A stretch of DNA of 64,000 nt from Hemileia vastatrix. Its lineage: Eukaryota; Basidiomycota; Pucciniomycetes; Pucciniales; Zaghouaniaceae. Positions 8,962 to 21,849 of the stretch are shown here, piece after piece. Within the stretch, counting starts at the first letter, position 1. Every line of letters begins with the position of its first letter. The stretch covers positions 18,667,501 to 18,731,500 of the forward strand of contig JASXTE010000016.1 of NCBI GenBank assembly GCA_030280995.1. The letters run 5' to 3'. Position numbers and translations under genes: made by a program. The notes beneath the pieces were generated by a model. The model was not told the origin of the DNA and did no database searches. It was given only the letters and a program-made list of their open reading frames with translations.

Positions 8962-11900
8962 TTATTTTCAACACAAAACATGTCAAGGAAATTCACATGA
9001 AATTCTATACCCAAATAAATTTGACAGGAGTAGCCCTCCACTTTTTTTACAGTGTATGTAACTTTAGTTTATTATTATTATTTTTCAAAGTAAGTTATAG
9101 TTAGGTTTGATATGAAAATTTAAATAAAAAATATAAGAGAATTCTTCACAATATTAGAAGTTTATTTCTCAAAGGAGTGACTTACTCTTTCTTGTCAAAG
9201 AAGAGAAATTTAATTTTTTTTTCTTTTTAATTATTTTTTTTTGATATACACATCAAGGAAAAAAAGGTGGGCTGCCTAGAATAGCCCCTAATATGAATTT
9301 ATTAGTATTATTTTTGGAGGCCATACATTAGCTGTAAGAGAGCTAATTGAAGTTAGAAAATCATCTGCCTTAAACATTAATTAATTTATATTTGATCCAT
9401 AGTTTTAGACTTTAAAAGTGCTCTTATATCTTAAGAATAACTATTTTACAATTTAAAATTGTTGGATGAATATAAGTAAATAGAGCAACAAAAATTTTAC
9501 TGATGTTTCAATAAATTTGGATGATGATACAAAATGAAGGGTCTCAAACCCTACCAAATATGCCACGTAAATACACTATAAAAAAGCTACAAACCCCCTC
9601 ATCAAAAAATGAAATACACTTTCCCTGAGAAGATGTATTTTGAATTTCTATTTGTCCCCCAAAAAGTCTTCTTTTGGGTCAAACAAGTAATCAAAACACT
9701 TCTCTTCTTCATCATAATTAGTCATCACTAGGTACAAAAGCATCAACACCTAGATTTTTTTTCACTTAATCCATAAGGGCTTATTCATACAAATAAAGTA
9801 TGTGACTTAACAGCACTTAATCAATACCTTATTCAAACACTTAAACTTAATCTTCATCACTGTTCACTAACGTAACATGACATTCTCTGTCTCCCATCAA
9901 CTTGAGATCACTGCAACAGCCCTATCCCTTGATCTGATGGTAAATTCTGATACTGATTCCAATTCTGAGCTACCCCCACCAATATAATCTAGCAGTAATT
10001 CATCATCTAAAACTAGTTATATGCATTCTAAAATACTACCAATCATCCATTCTCATTTTGAAGGTCTAGCTTAACTAATTTACAATTTTGTACAATGAAA
10101 TTCCCCTGTTTCCCAGTTTTATTCATTTTGGTTCAGCTCCCAGACTTGAAATTGTATAAAATTTCTAAGATCCAGTCTCACTAAGACATTTCATCTTATA
10201 TTCATCTCTCACTTCCATCACTCATTGTTGGTTATGATACTTCTCACTTCACAGCTCTCAAGGTAAGCCAGTTTCTCCTTTTTTGTAATTTAATTGCTGA
10301 TTGAAATGTCCTTTTTTTATCTCTTTTTTTTGTTTTAATAACTGATTGATCTGCTCTTTTTTCCTTTTTTCTTGGTTCTCTATCCTTTTTGTTCCTGATT
10401 TAAAGACTTTTTAGTGTTTTTTGGGGGTTTCTCTTTTTTTGGCCTTTTATTTTCTTTGTCAAAGTGCTTCAAAATAATTTAGAAACCATTTCAAAATGTT
10501 TCTTGAGAATGTTCCACTTGATTTTAGGTGTTTTTGAGAAATTTTTGGTCTTTTTTTCTGCCAAAACAATTCAGAAACATTCTCTGAGCATTTCCCATTA
10601 ATTTTTAGGTGTTTTATTTTACTATTTTGGTCCTTTTTCCACTAAAACCATTTGGAAATATTTTAAAGGCATTTTAAAGTGATTTTAAGTTGTTTTTTTT
10701 GGCACTTTTTTTTTGAAAATTTTTGCTGCTTTTCTAAGAAATTTTGGAATACTTTTTTGAGGACATATTGAAACACTATTAAGCCACATTTTTGGGATCT
10801 TTTATAGCAAATTTCTGGAAATTTCTGGGGATCTTTTTGAAGAATTCAGTATGCTTTTTTTTTGAACTTTTCTGGAAAATTTTTCTAACTTTTTTGAGGG
10901 CTTGTTGAGCTATTTCAGGTATTTTTTAAGCAATTTTAGATTGCTTATATTTTCCTTTCTTAGATAAAAATGACTGAAAATTTAGAGTTGGTTCACCAGA
11001 TTCATAAGGTAAGAAATAAAGGTAATGTAAAAAATAAAACATTAGGTAGCCAGAAAAGTATGATTTCAAGTATAGGTTTTTAAGTTTTATTTTTATTTCA
11101 TTAATTAAAGTTTAAAAAGTGATGCATGATAATCTATTTAATTAAATCAATGAGCTATCAGGGAATGTTTTGTATGATGGTATTCATAGGTAAATTTTCT
11201 TTCCTCATGAGGTTCATGTATACACTTGTGTTTGATTTCATTGAATTTGGTCACAGATTATTTCCATTCACATTTTTACTTGAACTGTCATTATAATAAG
11301 TTTATCCATTATCTTATATGACTTTTCTACATTTAAATTTATGCAATGAACATAAATTTTGGAAACCTATGACCCTGCTTCAAAAAAACACAGGGGAGGG
11401 TATTGAAATTTTTTTTTGTCCATATAGTTTTTTGACTTATAAAAAAATGGCAATATGAACCCCCAGCTATAGTAAATAGCATGGGAGGGTATTGCCAAAA
11501 ATTTTTTTTGACATTAATTTATTTTGAGTTAGAAAACATTTGGTGATCTGAATCCAGAAAAGAATCTGACAATGAAGATAGTATTTGAGAAAAAATGTAT
11601 GAAAGTGTTAAATTAAAGACAAAAGACATGCCTTAGATAGAAATAGGAGTTTCAAGGATAGAAATTTGAGCAATAAAGAATATAAGAAAAAGTAATATAC
11701 TTACTGTGGTGTGAAGTAGAAAAATCTGATTTGGAGAAGAACTGGGAGAGAAGAGATTTTAGGTGGAGTACATGGGTCAGGATGGAAGGAAGGAAATGTG
11801 TAGTTTATTGAGAGGATGTGGGTATTGGTGGGCTGAATGGTGGTTGAGAAAACTTTACAAAAGTAGGACATATTTGACCCCATTTTTGAGACCTCAAGTA

Positions 11901-12421
11901 CAAAATCAGAGATTTTTCATGGCATGTTTGTGTGAAGTTTTTCAAATTAAACACACTAGGAATTTTTGGTAAGTTTTAAAACTGCTTAATGCATAGATTG
12001 ATTTGTGATCCTTTTTTAAAGTAACCAGGTGAAGTTTCTTGTGTAATTTCAGTTATTATATCTGTTGTGTGAATAACAGCACATACCGTGCCCTACCAAA
12101 AGTGTATGAATGGTCTTTTTTTTAATGTAACTCACTCAACATTACTCAGAAAAAACATCTAGTTTTGTATTCTGGTGCAAAAGCATGTTTCTAGTAAAAC
12201 TAAAATTTGAAAAATTCAAAATAACTGAATTTACATGAAGAAAAATTAAAAAAAACAAAAAAAAATTATTTTAGCTACATTTAAGAATCTTTCCAGACAG
12301 GTGAAATACTTACCTGAAGATTTCCCAGATTTCACAGAATGACTTATCATAAGCAAAATTTAAAAAATAAATTATTGAAAAAGACAGTCAATTTTTTGTT
12401 TTGATTCCCTCTAAGTGCCTT
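8962..12421. other. Non-coding AT-rich interval
   Basis: No protein-coding gene is recognised. Ends resembling the 7669 element occur at 9539 (GGGTCTCAAACCC) and, inverted, at 11861-11893 (AAGTAGG, ATATTTGACCCCAT, TTTTTGAGACC). They may bound a decayed 2.35-kb DNA transposon. Between them T-rich sequence dominates 10300-10950. Nothing else stands out. Confidence 0.5.
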
Positions 12422-13842
12422 CACTATGCAATATAGGGGGTGGACTTGCTAGCAAGTCCCCAACTTAGAGTCAGATAGAACCCAGATGGAACTCAGACTG
12501 AACTCATACTGAACTTTTCAGCCTACGTATCCCCAGGACTGAGTATTTATTATGCTTATAATAAGATAAACTTAATTACATTGAGCTTATAAGTAAAAAT
12601 TATGGTTATTATGCTTATATATATATTTATTACACTATTAAATGACTTATATAAGTTTAAAAAGCTTATACATAACCTTATAATACTTATAAAGGTGAAA
12701 ATGGAGTCATAATATACTTATCTTAAGTGATATTAAGCTACTATAGACATACATAAGCTTATATGTATGCATAAAACTCATATTCAGTGAAATATGTGGT
12801 TACATCATGAATATATAGGTCTATAACTGGGGCTTAAACTCTAAATAGCCTATATAATTTATTTTTCTGATTATTTTAGGTCATATGGACATATTAAATG
12901 GATTCATAACACCTATACAAGCATATACACCTTTTTCAGGTGCATATATCCATTTTGGACAACTCAATCTGCTTCCTTTGATGGATTTTCACAGATTTAT
13001 GGGTTGGGATATGATTACTGGGTTAATATGGATGCTTTGGGATGTTATTGGGGGCTTGAAAAGTTGATTTTAATCCTTTATATGATTTGGGTTCCATTCT
13101 ATACTCTTTGGATGAGTTATTTTACCTGTTTCTTTAAGGTATCTGCTTTTAGCTGTTTTCTCTATTTATGATATGGGTTTATGATATCATTAATTGTGAT
13201 GGAGGGTCCTTACTGGAGGTCTAGGTGTTGAAACTTCTTGAAGTGGACGCCATGGGGAGGTGATGGGCCCTCAAAGTGCTGTAATTTCTGGGGAGAGCAG
13301 TGACATCATCTGGATTGAAGGTCTGTGCACTCTAGTGGATTTTGGTATAAGTAAGGGAGGATTTTACAGGTTATTGGACATAACTTACTTACTAAAATTC
13401 AAATAAACATTATAAAAAAATTATTATCATATAGAAATATATTATAAAGCATTTATAAATTGATATTATCTTTATATTAGCTATAACTATATTTTATTAA
13501 CCTATTTTTCACCACTAGCATGCACCAATCCAAATATTGTGAGTTAAAACTGAGCATAAATATTTTTTTAGTCTTCCCCTGAGATTTATTCACTAAATCA
13601 TTTACAAATGAGTAGTAGGACCATTAATATATACTATTAAATCTTACTTAGATACTAGCATACACTGACAGAGCTCGTACTGAACTCAACTTGAAAACCC
13701 ACCTAAACCTTTTCTACTGAGTGGTGTTCATCCCTGATTGTATGGTTCTTTTGTCAATAGCCTAATGTGTGTTCAATCTGTGGTGAATTTAGGTCTAAGG
13801 TTTCAGACTTTCTAGCAAGTCTGCCTCCCATATTTAATGGTG
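12422..13842 (-). mobile_element. CACTA-type MITE (family 1), split by a solo LTR
   Basis: The left part 12422-12515 begins CACTATGCAATATAGGGGG followed by the palindromic GGACTTGCTAGCAAGTCC. The right part 13671-13842 ends with GACTTTCTAGCAAGTC and ATTTAATGGTG. Joined, they match the intact copies at 16058-16307 and 58747-59007 in reverse orientation. The 3-bp flanks (CTT and CAT) no longer match, in keeping with age. Confidence 0.85.
12516..13670 (-). mobile_element. Solo LTR of the element-D gypsy family, inserted in a MITE
   Basis: 1155 bp bounded by TTTCAGCCTACGTATCCCC (decayed from TGTCAG) and ACTAGCATACACTGACA. It matches the 1175-bp LTR of element D at 46571-47745 in inverted orientation and lacks internal coding sequence. 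Flanks are GAACT and GAGCT (4 of 5 match), a 5-bp target duplication. A TATA-like GGTATAAGTAAGGGAGG near 13343 corresponds to the LTR promoter. Confidence 0.88.
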
Positions 13843-14681
13843 CATGGCTCACAAATTTCACAATCATGCCAAGGAAATAAACAAATTTCATTCAAAGTTA
13901 CTCTTTAAAAAAAGGAGGACTCAAAAAATAATTTGGAGTAAAAATTTCAGAGAGTATAGGAAGATATGAGGTAGGCTAAAGCTTGGAGGAGTGTGGGTAG
14001 GGTGAAAAAAGTTTAGTTTTATGCATTGAAGACTTTGGAAGTGCTTCCATGATAGAAAAGGGTTTGGGTTTTATGTATTAATCTATGATAAAGGTAGGGG
14101 TTAGAAAAAAGTCTTCAAGAAGAAAAAGTATTATGATTAGTGAATGGCTATCATGAGAAGATAAAAAGAATGGTGAAGTAGAAATAAATTTTAGTGAAAA
14201 ATATGTAAAACACCTAAAAATGCTTTTCACAGACTATTGGTAGGCCACTGTACAGTTTGCAGCAACATATTTTTTCCACACTCATTTTTTAATATTACTC
14301 TCATAAAACTAATTCAATTTTTTATAAATGGTCAATAAAGACCTTTATATTCATAATATAAAATAAGAATAAAATATAATTGAGTAGTTTTTTCATCTTT
14401 TAAAAAATTTTCAGGCCTCCAGTTTCTGGATGGGTAAGTAAATCATAGAGATGTAGGATTAGTATGTGTAAATAGGCAAAGAAAAAAAAAAGGAAATCAG
14501 AAAAAAAAGACAAAAATACAAAAAATATTTGAAAAAAAAGAAAAAAAAAGCTTTAGTCAAGTGGAAGGGGGTCACCATATGCAATTTAATTATGTGGTTC
14601 TAGAAGCATTTTGGCATGTCTCATAAAATGAAGTTTGATTCCACTGATAGATAAAAATTGTATGTGTATTTTGATGGTTAT
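13843..14681. other. Non-coding spacer
   Basis: AT-rich sequence with A-runs near 14480-14550. No gene, TIR or repeat was recognised. Confidence 0.5.
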
Positions 14682-16435
14682 TTTCAGCCTGCATATTCCA
14701 AGGAATGAGTAAAATAAACATATAAAATATGCTAAACACATGTATTACACATGGGGACAATAAGTAAAGGTATACAATATGTATACATTAGTGAAATAAG
14801 TCATTTAATACAATATATGCCATTATAATACTTTAAATAGATGCATATATCCAACTTTTATAAGTGTTATGTATATAATATTATTTTGGAATATATTAGG
14901 GTAACCTTAAGAACCTTACACATAAGGTCACATAATTTTTAAGTGAACTTAAAGCTGTTGTTTTCATTATTATAGTGAAATAATGAATAAATGTGCTTTA
15001 AATCACTTAAAAGCTGAATATATGCACTATAAATTTAATAATATTAAAATTGCACTTTGAAATATCAATCTCCCTTATTTATTGCAATTGATTTGGCTAC
15101 TTAAATGTTTAAAAATAACACTTCTAGAATTTGATGATTTTTATGCTAGAAATGGCTTATGTGTACTAGCCTCATGCTCCCTGCATTTATCCATGTGCAT
15201 AGCTTCATTATTAATAAATTTAGTAACTTGATTCTAAATTAACCAACAGTGTATGCTCTATATGTGTAAACATGCTAAAATAAGTGAGAGGCACTTATTT
15301 AGTGTGCTAATTTCATTAATAGTGCACTGACCTCATTATATGCATTAATTTCATTAATTAACTCAAGATTGGTGCCCATATTTTACAACTGTGCTTGAAA
15401 TTTCCTATTCAGTTAAAGATTTACCTGTGCAAGTGCCTTCCAAGAGTCTGCATTCAGTCACCCCACATTTCATGTCTTTTTTTGGTTTTCTCAATGGGTT
15501 CTTAGGCTATATTGGTTATCTTTGAATGGGAATTTCATGGTTAAAATTGCTACAATCAATTTCTTCATTTATATTTTTGATCTTCTTTAATTAAAAATAG
15601 TTTTTAGGTCCTTTATTCCCTTATTTAGTCTCTTATTTTAAGAATTAAATGCATATACTCTCTTTTTGGGTTATTATATTACTTTGTTTTGATGGATTCC
15701 CCCATGTTATTCTTATATTTTGGAGTGTAATATGATTCTCCTTTTGTTATTGGATAGTCCTGGAGTTGATTTATATGGTTATTTTCTAGTATGAGGCATC
15801 ATTGGCCATGGAAGGGACTGGAAAGACAAGGGGGAACTTTGGGGGGATTTATGGGTATGTTAGGAGGAGGTTTTTGGGCTTTTATTCTACATTCTTTTAC
15901 ATCACCTTACAAATATATAAACAAAAAAAATAAAATCCATATTCATTAGTACTGTTTAAGTCATTTAATTTTTTTTTTAAATAATTAGTTCTATCTTTCT
16001 ACCAAATTTAAGCTGTATACCATTTATAGTTAGTGAAAATAAATTACTGAGACCATTCACCAAACAATATGGGGGGTGGACTTGCTAGCGAGTCCACAAC
16101 CTTGGACCCAAACTCACCACAGATTGAACACACATTGAGCTATTGATAAAGGAAACATACAATCAGGAATGAACACCACTCAGCAGAATAGTTTTAGGTG
16201 GGTGTTCAAGTAGAGTTCAGTTTGGGTTCAGTATGAGTTCCATCTGAGTTCCATCTCAGTTCAGGTTGAGAACTTGCTAGCAAGTCCACCCCCTATATTG
16301 CGTAGTGATTATATTGAATTATATTTTAATACTTAATTGGATTTGGACAACAATATTCATACTGCAACATTAAAGTCTTCTAGAAAACTGACTAATAAAG
16401 CTATTTACCTCTGTGTACTTGAGCTTAGGCTGACA
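14682..16435 (+). mobile_element. Solo LTR of a 1.5-kb family (copy S1), carrying a MITE
   Basis: It begins TTTCAGCCTGCATATTCC and ends GAGCTTAGGCTGACA. Subtracting the nested 250-bp MITE (16058-16307), it is about 1.5 kb and aligns along its length with S3 (20347-21849) and, inverted, with S2 (17979-19470). No matching 5-bp flanks remain. Many CpG sites of S3 appear here as TpG or CpA, so S1 looks the oldest of the three. Confidence 0.82.
16058..16307 (+). mobile_element. CACTA-type MITE family 1, intact copy
   Basis: 250 bp from CACCAAACAATATGG to CTATATTGCGTAGTG, flanked by the perfect 3-bp duplication ATT (16055-16057, 16308-16310). Both ends carry the palindromic block GGACTTGCTAGCRAGTCC. 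CACTA/TAGTG-type ends with a 3-bp duplication place it in the CACTA (EnSpm) superfamily. It has no coding capacity, so it is non-autonomous, and it lies inside solo LTR S1. Confidence 0.92.
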
Positions 16436-17978
16436 AGAACACTTTGCCAACCATTGTAAAAGCATGCATTGAAAATTATATTAGCAAATTTTGAATGATG
16501 TCAAAAAATTAGGCTGGCTTGTATGTTTCTGAAATTATTCAAAATTATCATTGATTTGGATTTTATAATGTGTAATAAAACTGGAATTGTACAATAATAG
16601 ATCATTAGCTCCTTACATATCTCACTTCCTCTCTCACTGCAGAAAAAACTGTGTCATGTTTGAATTTTGGGTAGAAATTTCCTGAAAGGACATGTGACAT
16701 AGTGTGGACCCCTTTTATTAAGCTGAAACTCCTAATAGACCTGGTAAATCTTTTCAGTCTCTACTCTGAAGTAGATAATGAATTACTAACCTGTTAAGGC
16801 ACAAACTGTAATAGAACAGGTAAGTCTTGTTGGTCTCTACTCCAGAATGGATTGAGACTAATTGGGTATGGCATATTAACTATATACATGCATTAATTGT
16901 TGTTCCCTAATCTAATCTGACACTATAATATATACTGATATCATAATACCTATCACAGATAATTTATGTGACATAAGATCATGCATCTGTCTCACAGTAA
17001 AATCACACCTACCCATACACATGCACAAATCAATTATGCACCTCAAAAGCAACATGGGTTACATCATACATGGCTCTGGGGTGCAAATGGTGAGATCTAC
17101 ACCATTTAATTAAAAGAAATTATCTCTCATTTTTCATGTGGAAAATTTATACCCAAAGCCCAAATGTGACAAGATTTTTTCCCCCATGTCTTACTATTAT
17201 GCAATACCTACTATTTATGTGTATTGAATCTCATAGAAAATTTCTAAAAATAAAGTTTTTATTAAAGTTGTTAGAATTTTGACTTAAAAAGGGGGTGAAG
17301 ATAAAGTGATCACAAGGACTAAATAAACCTGATAAAGATGAGGAAAATTGGGTAATAACTTGACTCAATGAATTGATAAGATGCAGGGAATAACTCTACC
17401 CAGTAGAAAATGATTATTTAGGGAATAACTCCAACTGAATTGATAATGCAGCAGGGAATAACTACACTTAACTTTGACTAAGAGGCAGGGAATAACTCTT
17501 CTTGGTGAAATGATGAAGTAACAAACAACTACACTCAACTTAATAAACCAGTGAGAAATAACTCCACTTCACTTTAACTAAGAGGTGGAGAATAACTCAA
17601 CCAAAATTTAAGATAAGATTACAATACATAATAGGGTGAATGATCACAGGTCTTATTATTGGAATAATGCAAAAGTATGAATGTATTTATATATTAGTTT
17701 TTCACTTTAACAAGTGCAGTGTGTGAGAAAAAATATACTTGGTTTAAATAATGGAATTACCTATTAATTAGAGGAAAGCAACAAGGATTGTGATAAAAGT
17801 GAAAATTTCCATCAATGTATACTTTGAAACTATCATCAGAATAGGTTATAGTGTGAATGAAGATAAATATGATGTAGTGAATCATTGACATGAAGACACC
17901 AAGCATTAAATCTATCTATCTTGATGTATGTCTGTATACATATGTATACAAATAGATATATCTGAGTGAGTGGATAAT
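16436..17978. other. Non-coding spacer with degenerate repeats
   Basis: No gene is seen. A diverged direct repeat of about 70 bp lies near 16735 and 16810 (AATAGACCTGGTAA and AATAGAACAGGTAA, each followed by TCTCTACTC). An array of about 40-bp units follows at 17350-17602. Confidence 0.55.
17350..17602. repeat. Degenerate minisatellite with about 40-bp units
   Basis: Six or seven units share GGGAATAACTNNACTT followed by TTGACTAAGAGGCA or a derivative. Unit lengths vary between about 35 and 45 bp. No reading frame spans the array. Confidence 0.8.
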
Positions 17979-19470
17979 TGTCAGGCTGAGATCAAGTACA
18001 GGGAAGTGAACTAGCTTGAATGGTCAGTTGTCTAGAAGATTTTAATGGTACTATATGAATACTGTAGTACAAATCAAATAAGTACTAAAATGTAACTCAA
18101 TATAAGGGTCTCAGTAATTTAAATCTCACTAATTATATATATGGCTTACAATCTTATAGTTGGTAGAAAAATAGATTTAATATTTAAGATAATATTAAAA
18201 GACTTTATAAGTGCTATTGATATGCATTGTAATTGTATTGGTTATATATTTGAATTTTAATGATAAAGAATGTTGAAAATAACACCAAAAATCCTCTCCT
18301 TTTATACCCAATAAATTCCCCAATGAACCTCTTGATTTACCAGCTCTATACACAGTTAATGACGCCTCATTCTAGCTAATAGAAATTTCTAAAAACATAA
18401 AGAGTGACCAGTAAAATAATTAGAATGATATCACCCACCAAAATTGTGTAGTAATGGGGATAATCTATCAAAAATAATGAATAAGTAAAAAAGAGAGTAT
18501 ATGCATATTATACATTAAAATAAAAGACTAAAAAAAGAAAATTAAGACTATTATTACTCAATAATAAGGGTGATTAACAGTAGAAATGTTGTTTCTAATC
18601 ATGACATTATACTATGTGAAATCCCCATTCAAAAATAACCAAAATTGACTGAGAAACCACTTAAAAACCCAAAAAAGGGTGTGAGATGTGGGGTAACTAC
18701 ATGCAGTCCTTGGAAAGCACTTGCATGGGTAAGTCTTTGACTAATTAAGGCAAATTTAAGTGTGGTAGTGAATTAAAGTGTCAAGATTGAGGTTATTAAT
18801 GAAATTAGTGCATATAAAGAGGGTAAATGCATTTGTAATTAAGCTAGGACACTAAATAAACGCCTGTCATCTATGTTAGCATATTTCCCCACAGTGGACA
18901 ATAATTTTGGGTAATTATAGTGTGAAAAAGCTAAATTTTCTAAAAATGAAGCTATTCACATGGGAAAAATGCAGGCAGTATGTGGCCAGTACACAGAAGC
19001 CATTTCTGGCATAAAAAACACCAAATTTGAAAAGTGTTATTTTTATGCATTTGAGTAGCCAAATCAGTAGCTCCAATTAAGAAAAATTTATCTTTAAAAG
19101 CGCATTTTTAATATTATTAAATTTATAGCACATATAGTCAACTTTTAAGTGATTTAAAGTGCATTTCTTGTTTTTCATGTAAAATAATGAAAAAAACAGC
19201 TTTAAGTCTACTTAAAAATTATTTAGCCTTATATTTAAGGTTCTTAAGATTACCCTAACATATTTCAACTTAATATTAAGTACATAAGACTTATAAAAGG
19301 TGGATATATGCATGTATAAAGGTGTTATAATTGCATATTTTGTATTTTATCATAAATTAACCTATGTATACTATTTGTGTACTCTAATTTATTGCTCCCA
19401 TGTATAGTCCATGTGTTTAACATAACTTATAAGTACTTTTTACTCAGTCCTGGGAGTCTTTAGCCTGACA
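17979..19470 (-). mobile_element. Solo LTR of the 1.5-kb family (copy S2, inverted)
   Basis: 1492 bp from TGTCAGGCTGAGATCAAG to GGAGTCTTTAGCCTGACA, flanked by ATAAT and AAAAT (4 of 5). It aligns inverted with S1 and S3. On the minus strand a TATA box (GGGTATAAAAGGAGAGG) lies near 18300. Confidence 0.88.
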
Positions 19471-20346
19471 AAAATCAAAAAGTAACTTAAATAAATTAAT
19501 AAAAGGAATAATAAATATCAAAGGTTAACAAAAGTAATAATAATATGAGCTAGAAAAGTCAATAATTCTGAAAGCACATTGAATTAAATTTCAGAATACA
19601 CAATCACGTAAATTGTTTTTCCTATTTCTCAAAACTCATTGAATGAATGCTATATCTTACAATCCATCAGATAGATAACATAAATTAGAAAATTTTCATG
19701 AATAATTGCATGAATTCAGCAATATTTAATGGGACAATGGGCAACATAAAAGATTTTTTGAATTTAACATCACCTATTCAGCCTAGCTGATGTAATATGG
19801 TTAAAAAATAACTATTGAGTAAATACAAATAGAAATTTAACCAAAATTGGCAGAGATATAAGTATTTCAATGCTACTTATTATTTTTCATGAATAATGAC
19901 CATATCTTTCCTGATTTCACTCCAATTTTACATCTGAATAGCTCTTTTTAATAACAGAAGTTTCATTCATTTTGCATATTTTTTACCAAAATTTCCTTTC
20001 ATTTCACCATTCAATTCATCTTCTAATGACAACCATTAGTTGATACTCATCCTTTTTCCTCTTCAAGACCTTTTTTCATTCCCCACATTTATCACAGCTT
20101 TATACATCAAACCAAAAACTTTTACTTTCATTTGAGAACTTCCAAGGTCATCAATGCATGCAAAACAACTTCTGTTGCCTTACCCACATTCCTCAAAGGC
20201 TTATCCTGCCTCATATCTGCCTATACTCAATGATATTACTACTCCAAATCATTTTTTGGGTCATCTTTTCTTTTCAAAAGTAACTTTAAATGAGATATTA
20301 TTATTCCATTGAAATTATTTGAGAATTTGTGAGCCATGGTACTTAG
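19471..20346. other. Non-coding spacer
   Basis: AT-rich, no gene or repeat recognised. The last five bases (CTTAG) are the target duplication of S3. Confidence 0.5.
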
Positions 20347-21849
20347 TGTCAGCCTGTATATCTCCAGGACTGAGTAAAAAGTAACTATAAGTTATGTTAA
20401 ACACATGAACTATACATGGGAATAATAAATGAGAGTACACAAATAGTATACATAAGTAAAATTATGATAATACACAAAAAAATGCCATTATAACACCTTA
20501 TATACACGCATATATCCACCTTTTATAGGCCTTATGTACTTAATATTAAGTTGGAGTATGTTAGGGTAATCTTAAGAACCTTAAGTATAAGGCTACATAA
20601 TTTTTAAGTACACTTAAAGCTGTTATATTCATTGTTTTATGCAAAAAACAAGAAATGCGCTTTATTTCACTTAAAAGTTGACTATATGCGCTATAAAATT
20701 GAGAATATCAAAATTGCGCTTTGACAGATCAATTGGGCTCATTTAGAACTATTGATTTGGCTATTTAAATGCATAAAAATAACACTTTTCAAATTTGGTG
20801 TTTTTTATGCCAGAAATGGCTTCTGTGTACTGGCCACATACTGCCTGCTTTTTTCCCGTGTGAATAGCTTCATTTTTAGCAAAGTTAGCTTTTTCACACT
20901 ATAATTACCCCACATTCTACGCCCACTGTGGGGAAACACACTAAAATAGGCGACAGGCGCTTATTTAGTGTCCCAGCTTAATTAATAATGCATTGACCCT
21001 GTTTATATGCACTAATTTCATTAATAACCTCACTCTTGGCACTTTATTTCATCACCACGCTTAAATTCGCCTAATTTTAGTCAAGGATTTACCCGTGCAA
21101 GAGCCTGCCAAGAACTGCATGTAGTTACCCCACATCTCACGCTCTTTTTTAAGTTTTTGGGTGGTTTCTCAGTCAATTTTGGTTATTTTTGAATGGGAAT
21201 TTCACGTAGTATAATGTCAGGATTAGCCCCATTATTTCTACAGTCAATCCCCCTTATTATTAAGCTATTATTAACCTTAAAAAGTCTCCTTTAGTCCTTA
21301 ATATTATTGTTTTATACGCATATACTCTCTTTTTGTCTTTTTCTTTAATTTTGATGGATTTCCCTTATTATTTCAGGATTTTGGCGGTTATTACTCTTCT
21401 AATTATGTCATGGGTCACTGGGAATGTCGATGGGAATGTCTATTAGTTGTTTAGAGGCGTGATTAACTGTGTATTGGGTGGTACATCAAGGGAATCATTG
21501 GGGAACTCAGTGTGTATAAAAGGAGGAGGTTTTTGGGTTGTATTTCTTCATTCTTTATCATTACAATTAACCAATATAACCAAACCAATTACAATACATA
21601 TCAATTAGTACTTTTATAAGACTTTTGAATAGTATCTGAATTTATATAATCTATTTTTCTACCAACTATAAAGATTGTAAGCCATATATAAGAATAGTGA
21701 GAATTTTATTACTGAGACCTTTATATTTGATTATATTTTACAACTTAGTGGATTAGAACTACAGTATTCATATAGGACCATTAAAAATCTTCTAGACAAC
21801 TGACTATTCAAGCTAGTTCACGTCCTTGTACTTGACCTTAGCCTGACAC
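20347..21849 (+). mobile_element. Solo LTR of the 1.5-kb family (copy S3, best preserved)
   Basis: 1503 bp from TGTCAGCCTGTATATCTCC to CCTTAGCCTGACA with perfect 5-bp flanks CTTAG (20342-20346, 21850-21854). It has no internal coding region. Its first 30 bases resemble those of the element-D LTR (TGTCAGCCTAGGTATC...CAGGACTGAGTA), so the families are probably related. Confidence 0.92.
21515..21520 (+). promoter_or_regulatory. TATA box of solo LTR S3
   Basis: TATAAA in the context GTGTGTATAAAAGGAGGAGG. It is conserved at the matching place in S2 and partly in S1, so it is the probable LTR promoter. Confidence 0.65.

Noticed and set aside
9870..9990. N-terminal piece of a second Harbinger transposase
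   Set aside because: A weak resemblance (SLDLMVNSDTDSNSE) to the start region at 59890, with no downstream catalytic motifs; could be chance.
17350..17602. CRISPR-like array
   Set aside because: Units are degenerate and without unique spacers of constant length; the DNA is eukaryotic.
14682..21849. A single full-length retrotransposon with LTRs S1, S2 and S3
   Set aside because: S2 is inverted relative to the others and the sequence between copies has no coding or polypurine tract; flank duplications of S2 and S3 show separate insertions.
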